Source of the DNA: Marmoricola sp. Leaf446
GTDB lineage: Bacteria; Actinomycetota; Actinomycetes; Propionibacteriales; Nocardioidaceae
Reading direction: 5' to 3'
Length of the DNA: 40,406 bases
NCBI RefSeq assembly: GCF_001424755.1
Contig: NZ_LMRF01000001.1
Span: forward strand, 1,368,100-1,408,505
Under the pieces are notes generated by a model. That model did not search any database. It saw nothing but the letters and a program-made list of their open reading frames with translations, and was not told the DNA's origin. The translations under genes and the position numbers were made by a program. Below, piece by piece: positions 30,001 to 38,075 of the stretch (the first letter of the stretch is position 1; each line of letters begins with the position of its first letter).

Positions 30001-31179
30001 ATGTTGCGCTGGCTCACCGCGGGGGAGTCCCACGGACCCTCCCTCACCGCGATCCTCGAGGGCCTCCCCGCCCACGTCCGGGTCACCTCCGAGGACATCT
30101 CCGACGCCCTGGCCCGTCGCCGGCTGGGCTACGGCCGCGGCGCCCGGATGAAGTTCGAGCAGGACCAGGTGCGCGTCACCGGCGGCGTCCGCCACGGCGA
30201 GACGCAGGGCGGTCCGGTGGCGATCGAGGTCGGCAACACCGAGTGGCCCAAGTGGGAGAAGGTGATGTCGGCCGACCCCGTCGACGCCGCCGAGCTCGAG
30301 GCGCTGGCCCGCAACGCCCCGCTGACGCGACCCCGCCCGGGCCACGCCGACCTGGTCGGCATGCAGAAGTACGACTTCACCGAGTCGCGCCCGGTGCTCG
30401 AGCGGGCCTCGGCCCGCGAGACCGCGGCCCGCGTGGCGCTCGGCCGCGTCGCCTCGGCCTTCCTCGAGCAGGCCACCGGCGCCCGGCTGGTCTCCCACGT
30501 CGTCGAGCTCGGCGGCGTGCCCGCCCCGGCCGGCTCGGTGCCCGGCCCGGACGACGTCGCGCGGCTCGACGAGGACCCGGTGCGGTGCCTGGACCCGGAC
30601 GCCTCCAAGCAGATGGTCGAGCGGATCGACCAGGCCCACAAGGACGGCGACACCCTCGGCGGGGTCGTCGAGGTCGTGGTCCACGGCCTGCCGCCGGGCC
30701 TGGGCTCCCACGTGCACTGGGACCGGCGCCTCGACGCCCGCCTGGCCGGCGCGCTGATGGGCATCCAGGCCATCAAGGGCGTCGAGGTCGGCGACGGCTT
30801 CGAGCTCGCGGCCACCCCCGGGTCGCTCGCGCACGACGAGATCGTCACCGAGGACGGCGCGCTGCGGCGTACGTCGGGACGCTCGGGCGGCACCGAGGGC
30901 GGGATGTCGACCGGCGAGGTGCTGCGGGTGCGCGCCGCGATGAAGCCGATCGCGACCGTGCCCCGTGCGCTGCGGACGGTCGACGTCGCCACCGGCGAGG
31001 CCACCGTCGCCGACCACCAGCGCTCCGACGTCTGCGCGGTCCCGGCCGCCGGCATCGTGGCCGAGGCGATGGTGGCGCTGGTGCTGGCCGACGCGGTCGT
31101 GGAGAAGTTCGGCGGCGACAGCGTGGGGGAGACCCGGCGCAACGTCGGGAGCTACCTCGACACGCTGCGGTTCCGGTGA
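30001..31179 (+). CDS. aroC: Chorismate synthase
   Basis: FMN-dependent enzyme converting EPSP to chorismate, the final shikimate-pathway step. The 392-residue product begins [26 protein letters not shown]. It has the FMN/EPSP-binding segments [68 protein letters not shown] and [15 protein letters not shown], and ends [14 protein letters not shown]. Full family length with no missing motif. The ATG lacks a strong ribosome site; a weak -10-like hexamer ends six bases upstream. Its stop overlaps the aroK GTG. Confidence 0.96.
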   Translation: MLRWLTAGESHGPSLTAILEGLPAHVRVTSEDISDALARRRLGYGRGARMKFEQDQVRVTGGVRHGETQGGPVAIEVGNTEWPKWEKVMSADPVDAAELEALARNAPLTRPRPGHADLVGMQKYDFTESRPVLERASARETAARVALGRVASAFLEQATGARLVSHVVELGGVPAPAGSVPGPDDVARLDEDPVRCLDPDASKQMVERIDQAHKDGDTLGGVVEVVVHGLPPGLGSHVHWDRRLDARLAGALMGIQAIKGVEVGDGFELAATPGSLAHDEIVTEDGALRRTSGRSGGTEGGMSTGEVLRVRAAMKPIATVPRALRTVDVATGEATVADHQRSDVCAVPAAGIVAEAMVALVLADAVVEKFGGDSVGETRRNVGSYLDTLRFR

Positions 31180-31721
31180 GCACCGGCGGCAGCGGCAGCG
31201 CCGGGGCCACCCGGCCGCGGGTCGTCCTCGTCGGCACCATGGGCGCCGGGAAGACCACGGTCGGCCGTCGACTGGCCGCGCACTGGGGCGTGCCGTTCCG
31301 CGACTCCGACCTCGACGTGGAGGAGCGCGAGGGCCGGTCGGTCTCCGACATCTTCGTCGACTCCGGCGAGGCGCACTTCCGCCGGCTCGAGCGCGAGGCG
31401 GTGGCCGAGGCCCTCGCGGGCCACGACGGCGTGCTCGCGCTGGGTGGCGGCGCGGTGACCGACGAAGCGACCCGCGCCCTGCTGGCCGGCCACGAGGTCG
31501 TGTTCCTCCGCGTGGGGCTCGGCGACGCCGCCTCGCGCGTCGGCCTGGGAGTCTCCCGGCCGATGCTGCTGGGCAACGTCCGCGGCCGGATCAAGCAGCT
31601 GATCGACGAGCGCACCCCGGTCTACGAGTCGGTCGCGGTCCACGTCGTGGAGACCGACGGCCTCGACGTCGACCAGGTCGTCGAGCAGGTGCTGGCCCGG
31701 CTGGAGGCTCCCCGTGGCTGA
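31176..31721 (+). CDS. aroK: Shikimate kinase
   Basis: Phosphorylates shikimate at O-3 using ATP. The 181-residue product has Walker [10 protein letters not shown] after a Gly/Ser-rich leader of about 14 residues. [11 protein letters not shown] contributes the shikimate-binding aspartate, FRRLEREA the binding arginine and ALGGGAV the glycine motif; the lid region SRPMLLGN follows. The length is normal for actinobacterial AroK. The GTG overlaps the aroC stop (GTGA), and its 3' end overlaps aroB by eight bases, so aroC-aroK-aroB should be one tightly coupled message. Confidence 0.95.
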   Translation: MSTGGSGSAGATRPRVVLVGTMGAGKTTVGRRLAAHWGVPFRDSDLDVEEREGRSVSDIFVDSGEAHFRRLEREAVAEALAGHDGVLALGGGAVTDEATRALLAGHEVVFLRVGLGDAASRVGLGVSRPMLLGNVRGRIKQLIDERTPVYESVAVHVVETDGLDVDQVVEQVLARLEAPRG

Positions 31722-32829
31722 GGCGAGGGTGGTCCACGTCGGTGGCGCGTCGCCCTACGACGTGGTGATCGGCCACGACGTGCTCGACCGGTTGCCCGGC
31801 CTGCTCGGTCCCGGCGTACGACGGGTGGCGCTGTGCCACGCGCCCGGCCTCGGCGACCTCGTCGACCGCGTGCGCGACCAGCTCGACGGTCTCGAGGTGC
31901 TCGACCTGCCGCTGCCCGACGGCGAGCACGCTAAGACGGCCGTGGTGGCCGCCGAGGCGTGGGAGGCGCTGGGCGAGGCCGGGTTCACCCGCTCCGACGC
32001 GGTGGTGACCGTCGGCGGCGGCGCGACCACCGACATGGGCGGGTTCATCGCCGCGACCTGGCTGCGCGGCGTCCCCGTCGTCCACGTGCCCACCACGCTG
32101 CTGGCCATGGTCGACGCGGCCGTCGGGGGCAAGACCGGCATGAACACCGGTGCTGGCAAGAACCTCGTGGGCAGCTTCCACGAGCCGGCCGGCGTGCTGT
32201 GCGACCTCGACGCCCTGGCCACGCTGCCGCGGCCCGAGCTGGTCGCCGGGCTGGCCGAGGTGGTCAAGTGCGGCTTCATCGCCGACCCCGGGATCCTGGC
32301 GCTGGTCGAGGCCGATCCGGCCGCCGCGCTCGACCCCGCCTCGCCCGCGCTCCGCGAGCTGGTGGAGCGCGCGGTCGCGGTCAAGGTCGACGTCGTGGTC
32401 GACGACCTGCGCGAGACGGGCGGCCGCGACGGCCACCCGGGTCGCGAGGCGCTCAACTACGGCCACACCCTGGCCCACGCCGTCGAACGGGGCACCGGCT
32501 ACCGCGTCCGTCACGGCGAGGCGGTGGCGCTGGGCATGGTCTACGTCGCCGAGCTCGCCCGCCGGGTCGGGCGCCTCGACGACGCCACGGCCGACCGGCA
32601 CGAGGCGGTGCTGCGGTCCGTCGGGCTCCCGGTGCGGCTCGCCGACGTCGACGCCGACGACCTCGGCTTCGAGGACCTGCTGACCACGATGCGGGTCGAC
32701 AAGAAGGCCCGCGGCGACCGGCTGCGGTTCCTCGTGCTCGACGGCCTGGGCCGGCCGACGGTGCTGGCCGGGCCCGAGGAGGACGCGCTGCGCGCCGCCT
32801 ACGACCACGTCCGGAGGGGGACACCATGA
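31714..32829 (+). CDS. aroB: 3-Dehydroquinate synthase
   Basis: NAD- and zinc-dependent enzyme converting DAHP to 3-dehydroquinate. The 371-residue product shows [34 protein letters not shown] (NAD binding), [34 protein letters not shown], the zinc-ligand glutamate in GLAEVVK, and the two histidine ligands in [13 protein letters not shown] and [10 protein letters not shown]. Length and motifs are canonical. The GTG lies inside the end of aroK. The stop overlaps the aroQ ATG by four bases (ATGA). Confidence 0.96.
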   Translation: MAEARVVHVGGASPYDVVIGHDVLDRLPGLLGPGVRRVALCHAPGLGDLVDRVRDQLDGLEVLDLPLPDGEHAKTAVVAAEAWEALGEAGFTRSDAVVTVGGGATTDMGGFIAATWLRGVPVVHVPTTLLAMVDAAVGGKTGMNTGAGKNLVGSFHEPAGVLCDLDALATLPRPELVAGLAEVVKCGFIADPGILALVEADPAAALDPASPALRELVERAVAVKVDVVVDDLRETGGRDGHPGREALNYGHTLAHAVERGTGYRVRHGEAVALGMVYVAELARRVGRLDDATADRHEAVLRSVGLPVRLADVDADDLGFEDLLTTMRVDKKARGDRLRFLVLDGLGRPTVLAGPEEDALRAAYDHVRRGTP

Positions 32830-33272
32830 CCGAGCCCACGACCGTGCTGGTGCTCAACGGGCCCAACCTGGGCCGGCTGGGCAAGCGGCAGCCGGAGATC
32901 TACGGCCACACGACGTACGCCGACCTGGTCGGCCTGTGCGAGCAGTGGGGCCACGACCTGGGGCTGGCCGTCGAGGTCCGGCAGACCAACCACGAGGGCG
33001 AGCTGCTCGACTGGCTCAACCAGGCGGCCGACGACGGCACGCCGGTGGTGCTCAACGCCGCGGCCTGGACGCACTACTCGCTGGCGCTCTACGACGCGTG
33101 CGCGCAGCTGACGGCGCCGCTGGTCGAGGTCCACATCAGCGACCCGAAGAACCGGCCGGAGGAGTTCCGCCACACCTCCTACGTCACGCCGCACGCGGCG
33201 CACGAGGTGGTCGGGCAGGGCGTCGACGGCTATCGCGTCGCGCTGGAGCACCTGGCCGGCGACCGGACCTAG
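32826..33272 (+). CDS. aroQ: 3-Dehydroquinate dehydratase, type II
   Basis: Dodecameric type II enzyme removing water from 3-dehydroquinate. The 148-residue product has [18 protein letters not shown] with the catalytic Tyr and Arg, [23 protein letters not shown] with the substrate-contact Asn and His, [20 protein letters not shown] with the general-acid His, and a normal C terminus. Compared with the M. tuberculosis enzyme (from memory), the HISN motif reads HISD and the LNAGGLTHTS loop reads [10 protein letters not shown], while the catalytic residues remain. It ends the aro run. Its TAG stop interlocks with the stop of the opposing regulator gene in a CTAG. Confidence 0.94.
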   Translation: MTEPTTVLVLNGPNLGRLGKRQPEIYGHTTYADLVGLCEQWGHDLGLAVEVRQTNHEGELLDWLNQAADDGTPVVLNAAAWTHYSLALYDACAQLTAPLVEVHISDPKNRPEEFRHTSYVTPHAAHEVVGQGVDGYRVALEHLAGDRT

Positions 33273-33967
33273 CGGGTCCCGGTGACCGCGCCCGGCGGGT
33301 CGAGGACGGTGCGGGTCTCGTCGGGGTTGAACCCGTGGCGCACGGCCCACAGCACCGCCTGGCTGCGCCGCTGCACGCCGATCTTGCGGTAGGCCGAGCG
33401 GATGTAGGTCTTGACCGAGTTGATGGAGAGGTAGGCGCGGGCGGCCACCTCCTGGTTGGACAGGCCCTGCGCGATCAGGGCCAGCACCTCGGACTCGCGA
33501 GCGCTCAGGCCGAGCCCGCGGCCGGGCCAGTCGCCGGCGCTGATCGTGGCCTCGGCGTCCTCGGGGGCCTGGCTGACCACCACCGAGCCGGCGGCGACCT
33601 TCTCGAGCGCGTCGACGACCTCCTCGGCCGCGGAGGTCTTGCTGAGGCAGCCGGCCACGCCCAGGTCGAGGCACTCCTGGACGAGCTGCGGGTCGAGGTG
33701 CCAGGTGTAGATCACCACGGGGGCGGCCGTGGTGGCGAGCACCTCGGCGACCGGGCCGACGGCCCGCTCGCGGGTGAACGCGTCGTAGAGCAGCACGTCG
33801 ACGGGGCTGCTGACGGGGACGCCGCTGTCGAGCTCGACGACCTGCACGCGCGAGGCGAACGGCTCCAGCATGCGGCGCACGCCCTGCACCACGACCTCGT
33901 AGTCGTTCATGATCGCGACGCGGACGACGTCGCTCCCGGGGGTGCGCTCCGGAGCCGGCGTGGACAT
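33269..33967 (-). CDS. LuxR-type response regulator with atypical receiver domain
   Basis: 232 residues: an N-terminal receiver domain (about 14-130) and a C-terminal LuxR/NarL helix-turn-helix ([45 protein letters not shown], about 160-205). The presumed phospho-acceptor Asp62 (LLYDAF), Thr88 and Lys110 (GCLSKT) are present. The usual paired acidic residues before helix 1 are Asn21-Asp22 ([10 protein letters not shown]) instead of Asp-Asp, which may weaken metal binding and phosphorylation. No histidine kinase gene is adjacent, so the signal is unknown. The ATG has no ribosome site, but a TATCCT hexamer stands seven bases upstream, suggesting a leaderless message. A start at GTG near residue 14-15 cannot be excluded. 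Confidence 0.87.
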   Translation of the reverse strand: MSTPAPERTPGSDVVRVAIMNDYEVVVQGVRRMLEPFASRVQVVELDSGVPVSSPVDVLLYDAFTRERAVGPVAEVLATTAAPVVIYTWHLDPQLVQECLDLGVAGCLSKTSAAEEVVDALEKVAAGSVVVSQAPEDAEATISAGDWPGRGLGLSARESEVLALIAQGLSNQEVAARAYLSINSVKTYIRSAYRKIGVQRRSQAVLWAVRHGFNPDETRTVLDPPGAVTGTR

Positions 33968-33974
33968 GGGGGCC

Positions 33975-33980
33975 AGGATA
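33975..33980 (-). promoter_or_regulatory. Predicted leaderless promoter -10 of the LuxR-type regulator
   Basis: On the minus strand TATCCT is followed by seven bases and then the ATG, with transcription expected to begin at or next to the A of ATG. A GACA-containing stretch about 21 bases further upstream is a poor -35. The absence of a Shine-Dalgarno sequence supports the leaderless reading. Confidence 0.45.
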
Positions 33981-34056
33981 GACGAGGGGGGTGACGGCCG
34001 CTGTCGGACGGCGTACGGCCACCCCTGTGGGGGAGGTCGGGCCAGGTGGTCACGGC

Positions 34057-34062
34057 TAGCGT
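34057..34062 (+). promoter_or_regulatory. Possible -10 element for the acyl-CoA-dehydrogenase-like operon
   Basis: TAGCGT in the 142-base divergent gap, 47 bases before the GTG start. The resulting ~40-base leader contains a good ribosome site, GAGGAG at 34097-34102. No clear -35. Confidence 0.35.
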
Positions 34063-34109
34063 CGGGACGTCGTGCGTCCGTGCGACACCCCAGCCCGAGG
34101 AGCGACCCG

Positions 34110-35186
34110 GTGCCCCCCACCCCCGTCCGGCTGCGCCAGGGGCGAGCCGCGTCACCCGTGCTGGGCCCGCTCGTCGAGGACGCCGTGCGAGCGGCGTACG
34201 CCGACGCGGCCGGCCCGGACCTCGCCGCGGCCCTCGACCTGGCCGTGCTGCTGGGCCGCACGCTGCCGCTGCCGGCCGGGGGCGACACCGTCGGGCTGTG
34301 GGAGGCGCTGGCCACCCTCGGCGCGGTGGACCTCACCGTCGCCCGGGTCGTCGAGCCCCACCTCGACGCCCTCGCGGTGCTCGCCGAGGCGGCCGCCGCG
34401 GGCTCGGTCGCGCCCGACGCCCCCGACGACGCCACCTGGGGCGTGTACGCCGCGGAGGGTCCTCACCGGCTGCAGGCGCGGCAGACCCCCGACGGGTGGG
34501 TGCTCGACGGCGAGAAGTCGTGGTGCTCCCTGGCCGACCACGTCGACCACGCCCTGGTGACCGCCTGGGTCGACGAGACCCGCCGCGGGCTCTTCGCCGT
34601 CGACCTGGGCGCCGCCGGGGTGGCCCGGCAGGCCACCGGCGGCTGGGTGGCGCGCGGCCTCGCCGCCGTGCGCAGCACCGGCCTGCGCCTCGACGCGGTG
34701 CCGGCGACCCCGGTCGGGGACCCCGACTGGTACCTCACCCGCCCCGGCTTCGCCTGGGGCGGCGCCGGCGTCGCCGCGGTGTGGTTCGGCGGGGCCGTGG
34801 GCGTGGCCCGCCGGCTGCGCGAGTCGGCCGGGCGACGCGAGCCCGACCAGCTCGCGCTGACCCACCTCGGCGCCGTCGACGCCGTCCTGGACGGTGCCCG
34901 CGGCGCGCTGGCGGCGGCCGCCGACCTCGCCGACACCCGTCCCGACGCCGCCCGCGCGGACCTGGTCGCCACCCGGGTGCGCCAGCAGGTCGCCGACGCG
35001 ACGACCGAGGTGCTCGACCGGACCGGTCGCGCGCTCGGACCGGGCCCGCTCGCCACCGAGGAGCCGCACGCGCGGCGGGTGGCCGACCTCGGTCTCTACC
35101 TGCGCCAGCACCACGCCGAGCGCGACCTGGCCCGGCTGGGCTCGCTGGTGCTGGCCGCGGCCCCCGACGTCGAGCGGTGGTGGTGA
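34110..35186 (+). CDS. Divergent acyl-CoA dehydrogenase-like flavoprotein
   Basis: 358 residues. The middle resembles the acyl-CoA dehydrogenase beta domain (WVLDGEKSWCSLADHVDHALVTAW), and the helical segments before and after fit the N- and C-terminal helical domains. The C terminus is atypical: ALGPGPLATEEPHARRVADLGLYLRQHHAERDLARLG, without the usual Y-G-G-x-G region or a recognisable catalytic glutamate. It may therefore act on an unusual substrate or have a non-dehydrogenase role. It starts with GTG behind GAGGAG. Its stop overlaps the PIG-L/methyltransferase start by four bases, so it is very likely functionally tied to the next two genes. FAD binding is inferred from family only. Confidence 0.78.
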   Translation: MPPTPVRLRQGRAASPVLGPLVEDAVRAAYADAAGPDLAAALDLAVLLGRTLPLPAGGDTVGLWEALATLGAVDLTVARVVEPHLDALAVLAEAAAAGSVAPDAPDDATWGVYAAEGPHRLQARQTPDGWVLDGEKSWCSLADHVDHALVTAWVDETRRGLFAVDLGAAGVARQATGGWVARGLAAVRSTGLRLDAVPATPVGDPDWYLTRPGFAWGGAGVAAVWFGGAVGVARRLRESAGRREPDQLALTHLGAVDAVLDGARGALAAAADLADTRPDAARADLVATRVRQQVADATTEVLDRTGRALGPGPLATEEPHARRVADLGLYLRQHHAERDLARLGSLVLAAAPDVERWW

Positions 35187-36547
35187 GGGTGCCGACCCCG
35201 CACGAGTTCACCCACGTCGGTCCGGGCACCTCGGCCCGCGACTGGCGCGCCCACCCCGCGTGGGCGGCGGGCGAGCCGCTGGACCTCCGCGGCGTGCACC
35301 ACCTCGTGGTCGTCGCCGCGCACCCCGACGACGAGTCGCTGGGCGCCGGGGGCCTGGTGGCCGCGGCCCGCGACGCCGGCGTGTGCGTGCACCTGGTGTG
35401 CGCCACCGACGGGGAGGGCAGCCACCCCGGCTCGCCGACCACGACCCCGCAGCAGCTCGCGGCGGTGCGGGCCCACGAGGCCCGGGCCGCAGCGCTCGAG
35501 CTGGGGGTCGGGGAGGGGCAGCTGGTGCGGCTGCAGCTCCCCGACGGCGACCTGGCCGAGCACCAGGAGCGCCTGACGCGGCGCCTGGTCGAGCTCGTCG
35601 TCGCCGGGGGAGCGGGCGAGCGGACGGTCCTCGCCGCACCCTGGCGCGAGGACGGCCACCCCGACCACGAGGCCGCGGGACGGGCGGCGGCGGCGGCGGC
35701 GCGGCGTACGGACGCGACGCTGTGGGAGTACCCCGTCTGGTTCTGGCACTGGGGCACGCCCGCCGAGGCACCGTGGTCGCGGCTGCGGCCGCTCACGCTC
35801 ACCGGACCCGCGGCGCAGGCCAAGCAGCGCGCCATCGCCAGCCACCGCAGCCAGGTGGCGCCGCTGTCCGACGAGCCGGGCGACGGCACCCTGCTGGGCC
35901 CCGAGCTGCTGGAGCACTTCGCCGGCACCGTCGAGCACCTGCTGGTGACCCCGCCGACCGAGTGCCCCGACGACGCGCTCGACAGCGTGCACGAGCAGGA
36001 CGCCGACCCCTGGGGCGTGGAGAGCCGGTGGTACGAGAAGCGCAAGCGCGACCTCGTGCTCGCCGCCCTGCCGCGGGCACGATTCCGACGCGCCCTCGAG
36101 GTCGGTTGCTCGACCGGGTCGCTGGCGCAGAGCCTGGCGACGCGGACCTCCACCCTGGTCGCCGTCGACCGCTCGCCGGCCGCGCTGCGCGCCGCCCGCA
36201 CCCGCCTCGCCGACGCGTCCGGCACCGACGTGCTGGGCCTCGACGTGCCCGCGCGCTGGCCGAGCGGGCGATTCGACCTCGTCGTGGTCTCCGAGGTCGG
36301 CTACTTCCTCTCCCCGTTGGCGCTGGACCGCCTCGTCGACCGGGTGACCGACAGCCTCGACCCCGACGGCGTGGTCGTGCTCTGCCACTGGCGGCACCCG
36401 ATCGAGGGGTGGCCGCTCGACGGTCCGGCCGTCCACGAGCGGGTGGCGGCGCGGCTCGAGGTGCCGCTGCAGGCGACGTACGCCGACCGCGACGTCGAGA
36501 TCCGCGTCCACAGCGCCGACGCGTCCTGGCCGGACCCCGGTCGGTGA
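35183..36547 (+). CDS. Bifunctional PIG-L-type deacetylase / NodS-like SAM methyltransferase
   Basis: 454 residues with two domains. Residues ~35-235 are a PIG-L (LmbE-like) zinc-dependent N-deacetylase: metal motif AHPDDESLGAGG (HPDDE 47-51) and a second motif DGHPDHEAAG near 158. Residues ~270-454 are a class I SAM-dependent methyltransferase resembling NodS: motif I ALEVGCSTGSLAQSLA near 305 and the NodS-like DLVVVSEVGYFLSPLALDRLVDRV. PIG-L enzymes remove N-acetyl groups from amino sugars (as in mycothiol or GPI precursors) and NodS N-methylates the freed amine of chitooligosaccharides, so deacetylation followed by methylation of an amino sugar is a plausible joint activity, by inference. 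The GTGA start overlaps the previous stop; a GTG two codons later is an alternative. The 3' end overlaps the glycosyltransferase gene. Confidence 0.88.
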   Translation: MRVPTPHEFTHVGPGTSARDWRAHPAWAAGEPLDLRGVHHLVVVAAHPDDESLGAGGLVAAARDAGVCVHLVCATDGEGSHPGSPTTTPQQLAAVRAHEARAAALELGVGEGQLVRLQLPDGDLAEHQERLTRRLVELVVAGGAGERTVLAAPWREDGHPDHEAAGRAAAAAARRTDATLWEYPVWFWHWGTPAEAPWSRLRPLTLTGPAAQAKQRAIASHRSQVAPLSDEPGDGTLLGPELLEHFAGTVEHLLVTPPTECPDDALDSVHEQDADPWGVESRWYEKRKRDLVLAALPRARFRRALEVGCSTGSLAQSLATRTSTLVAVDRSPAALRAARTRLADASGTDVLGLDVPARWPSGRFDLVVVSEVGYFLSPLALDRLVDRVTDSLDPDGVVVLCHWRHPIEGWPLDGPAVHERVAARLEVPLQATYADRDVEIRVHSADASWPDPGR

Positions 36548-37260
36548 CCGTCGCGGACGTCCGCCCCGGCCCGCTGGCCGTCCACGTCGTGGTGCCGGCG
36601 CGCGACGAGGAGCTGCTCCTGGGCGGTCACCTGGTAGCGCTGGCGCGCGCGGTGGCCGGGCTGCGCCGTGCCCGGCCCGCGGTGCGGGTGGCGGCCACCC
36701 TGGTGCTGGACGCGTGCACCGACGGGTCGGCCGACCTGGTGCGTCGTACGGCTGCGGGGTGGGGGTGGCTGGAGGCCGTCGAGGTCGAGCTGGGCTGCGT
36801 CGGACGGGCCCGGGCGGCCGGCGTGGACCGGGCCCGGGTCGTCCACCACGACCTGCCGCCCGAGCGGGTGTGGGTGGCCTCGACCGATGCCGACTCCGTG
36901 GTGCCGCCGGACTGGCTGCGGCACCACGCGCAGGTCGCGGCCGACGGCGCGGCGCTGCTGACCGGCACGGTGCGTCCCGTCGGCCTCTCCGCGGCCCGGC
37001 TCGACCGCTGGCACGCGGCTCACCAGCTGGGCGAGGGCCACGAGCACGTCCACGGGGCCAACCTCGGGTTCACCCTGGCCGCGAACGACGCGGTGGGCGG
37101 GTTCGCCCCGCTGTCGACCGGCGAGGACGTCGACCTCGTGGCCCGGCTGCGATCCACCGGCGTGCCGTGGGTGGCCTCCGCGGCGGCGCCGGTGCTCACC
37201 TCGGGCCGTGCGGTGTCACGGGCACCGGAGGGCTTCGCGGAGTTCGTCGCGGACCTCTAG
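36544..37260 (+). CDS. Family 2 glycosyltransferase
   Basis: 238-residue GT-A fold protein. N-terminal VVVPARDEELLLGGHL and VLDACTDGSADLVR match the nucleotide-sugar-binding half of GT2 enzymes, DADS at 115-118 is the metal-binding DxD motif, and HGANLGFTLAANDAVGGF followed by STGEDVDLVARL gives the acceptor-side ED motif. No transmembrane segments are evident, so it is probably cytoplasmic or peripheral. The GTG overlaps the preceding stop (GTGA). It is the last gene of the trio. Its TAG stop shares a CTAG with the stop of the opposing hydrolase gene. Donor and acceptor sugars are unknown. Confidence 0.88.
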   Translation: MTVADVRPGPLAVHVVVPARDEELLLGGHLVALARAVAGLRRARPAVRVAATLVLDACTDGSADLVRRTAAGWGWLEAVEVELGCVGRARAAGVDRARVVHHDLPPERVWVASTDADSVVPPDWLRHHAQVAADGAALLTGTVRPVGLSAARLDRWHAAHQLGEGHEHVHGANLGFTLAANDAVGGFAPLSTGEDVDLVARLRSTGVPWVASAAAPVLTSGRAVSRAPEGFAEFVADL

Positions 37261-37997
37261 GTGCGCAGCTTGTCCTCGAAGAAGGCGAGCACCCGGTCGA
37301 CGCCCTCCTGCTGGCGGTGCAACGTCAGCGTGGAGTGCTTGCGGCCCTCGAACTCGACCTTGAGGAACGCCTCGCCCAGCTCGCGGGTCAGGGTCTCGAA
37401 GCGTCGGCCCACCGCAGGGTCCTGGCGGTAGCGCAGCCCCAGCACCTGGCAGCCCGCGGCGGCGCGCTCCTTGACGACGGCGAGGTCCTCGGGGCTGGGG
37501 TTGACGTCGCGCGAGCGGCGCGGGCCGACCGGGAACGGCGCGCTCGGCTGGGCCAGCACGGGTGCCGCGACCGAGGTGTCGACCATCATCGCCAGCGCGA
37601 AGCCGCCGGTGAAGCACATCCCCAGGGCCCCGACACCGGGACCGCCCAGCTCCTCGTGGAGCTCGCGGGCCAGGCTGCGCAGCCACCCGGCGATCGGCGT
37701 GGTCACCCCCGTGGCGAGGGTCGTGAACTCCCGGCTGACGCAGACCCGCCGCAGGGTGTCGAGCGCGTAGGGGACGCCGACCGGCTTGCCCGGCGTACCG
37801 AACAGGTGGGGGAGGACGACGGTGAACCCGGCCGCCACGACCTCGTCGGCGAAGGCGATCACCTCCGGCGTCATCCCGGGGATCTCGTGGACCACGATCA
37901 CGCCGGGGCCGCTCCCGCGCCGGTAGACCGGGTGCGTGGTGCCGTCGTGGGAGTGCTCGCCGCGCGTCCAGTCGGCCAGGGGGTCCGGGGTGCTCAC
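37257..37997 (-). CDS. Dienelactone hydrolase family protein
   Basis: 246-residue alpha/beta hydrolase of the DLH group. VIVVHEIPGMTPEVIAFADEVVAAGFTVVLPHLFG covers the first strands with the family glutamate. The nucleophile elbow is GMCFTGG (Cys as in dienelactone hydrolase), and the His is in FEGRKHSTLT near the C terminus. The catalytic set therefore looks complete. Natural substrates of this broad family range from chloroaromatic lactones to unknown esters, and nothing nearby fixes the substrate. The GTG start (STPDPLADWTRGEHS) is preferred over longer readings, which run antisense to the metallopeptidase gene. It is divergently arranged with that gene. Confidence 0.87.
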   Translation of the reverse strand: MSTPDPLADWTRGEHSHDGTTHPVYRRGSGPGVIVVHEIPGMTPEVIAFADEVVAAGFTVVLPHLFGTPGKPVGVPYALDTLRRVCVSREFTTLATGVTTPIAGWLRSLARELHEELGGPGVGALGMCFTGGFALAMMVDTSVAAPVLAQPSAPFPVGPRRSRDVNPSPEDLAVVKERAAAGCQVLGLRYRQDPAVGRRFETLTRELGEAFLKVEFEGRKHSTLTLHRQQEGVDRVLAFFEDKLRT

Positions 37998-38075
37998 CGC
38001 GTCAGTCAAGCAGCCTGTGCCGCGCGCCACGTCCCGCGGGCGCGTGACGCGGGGTGGTGTGGGAACGTGCACCGG

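Noticed and set aside
37801-37814. CGAACAGGTGGGGG as a third SOS box
   Set aside because: Only the left half-site matches; the right half lacks GTTCG and it lies inside a coding region.
36714-38075. Upstream extension of the metallopeptidase frame across the glycosyltransferase and hydrolase genes
   Set aside because: The extension is a shadow of two real genes; the conserved cysteine ribbon begins just after 38076.
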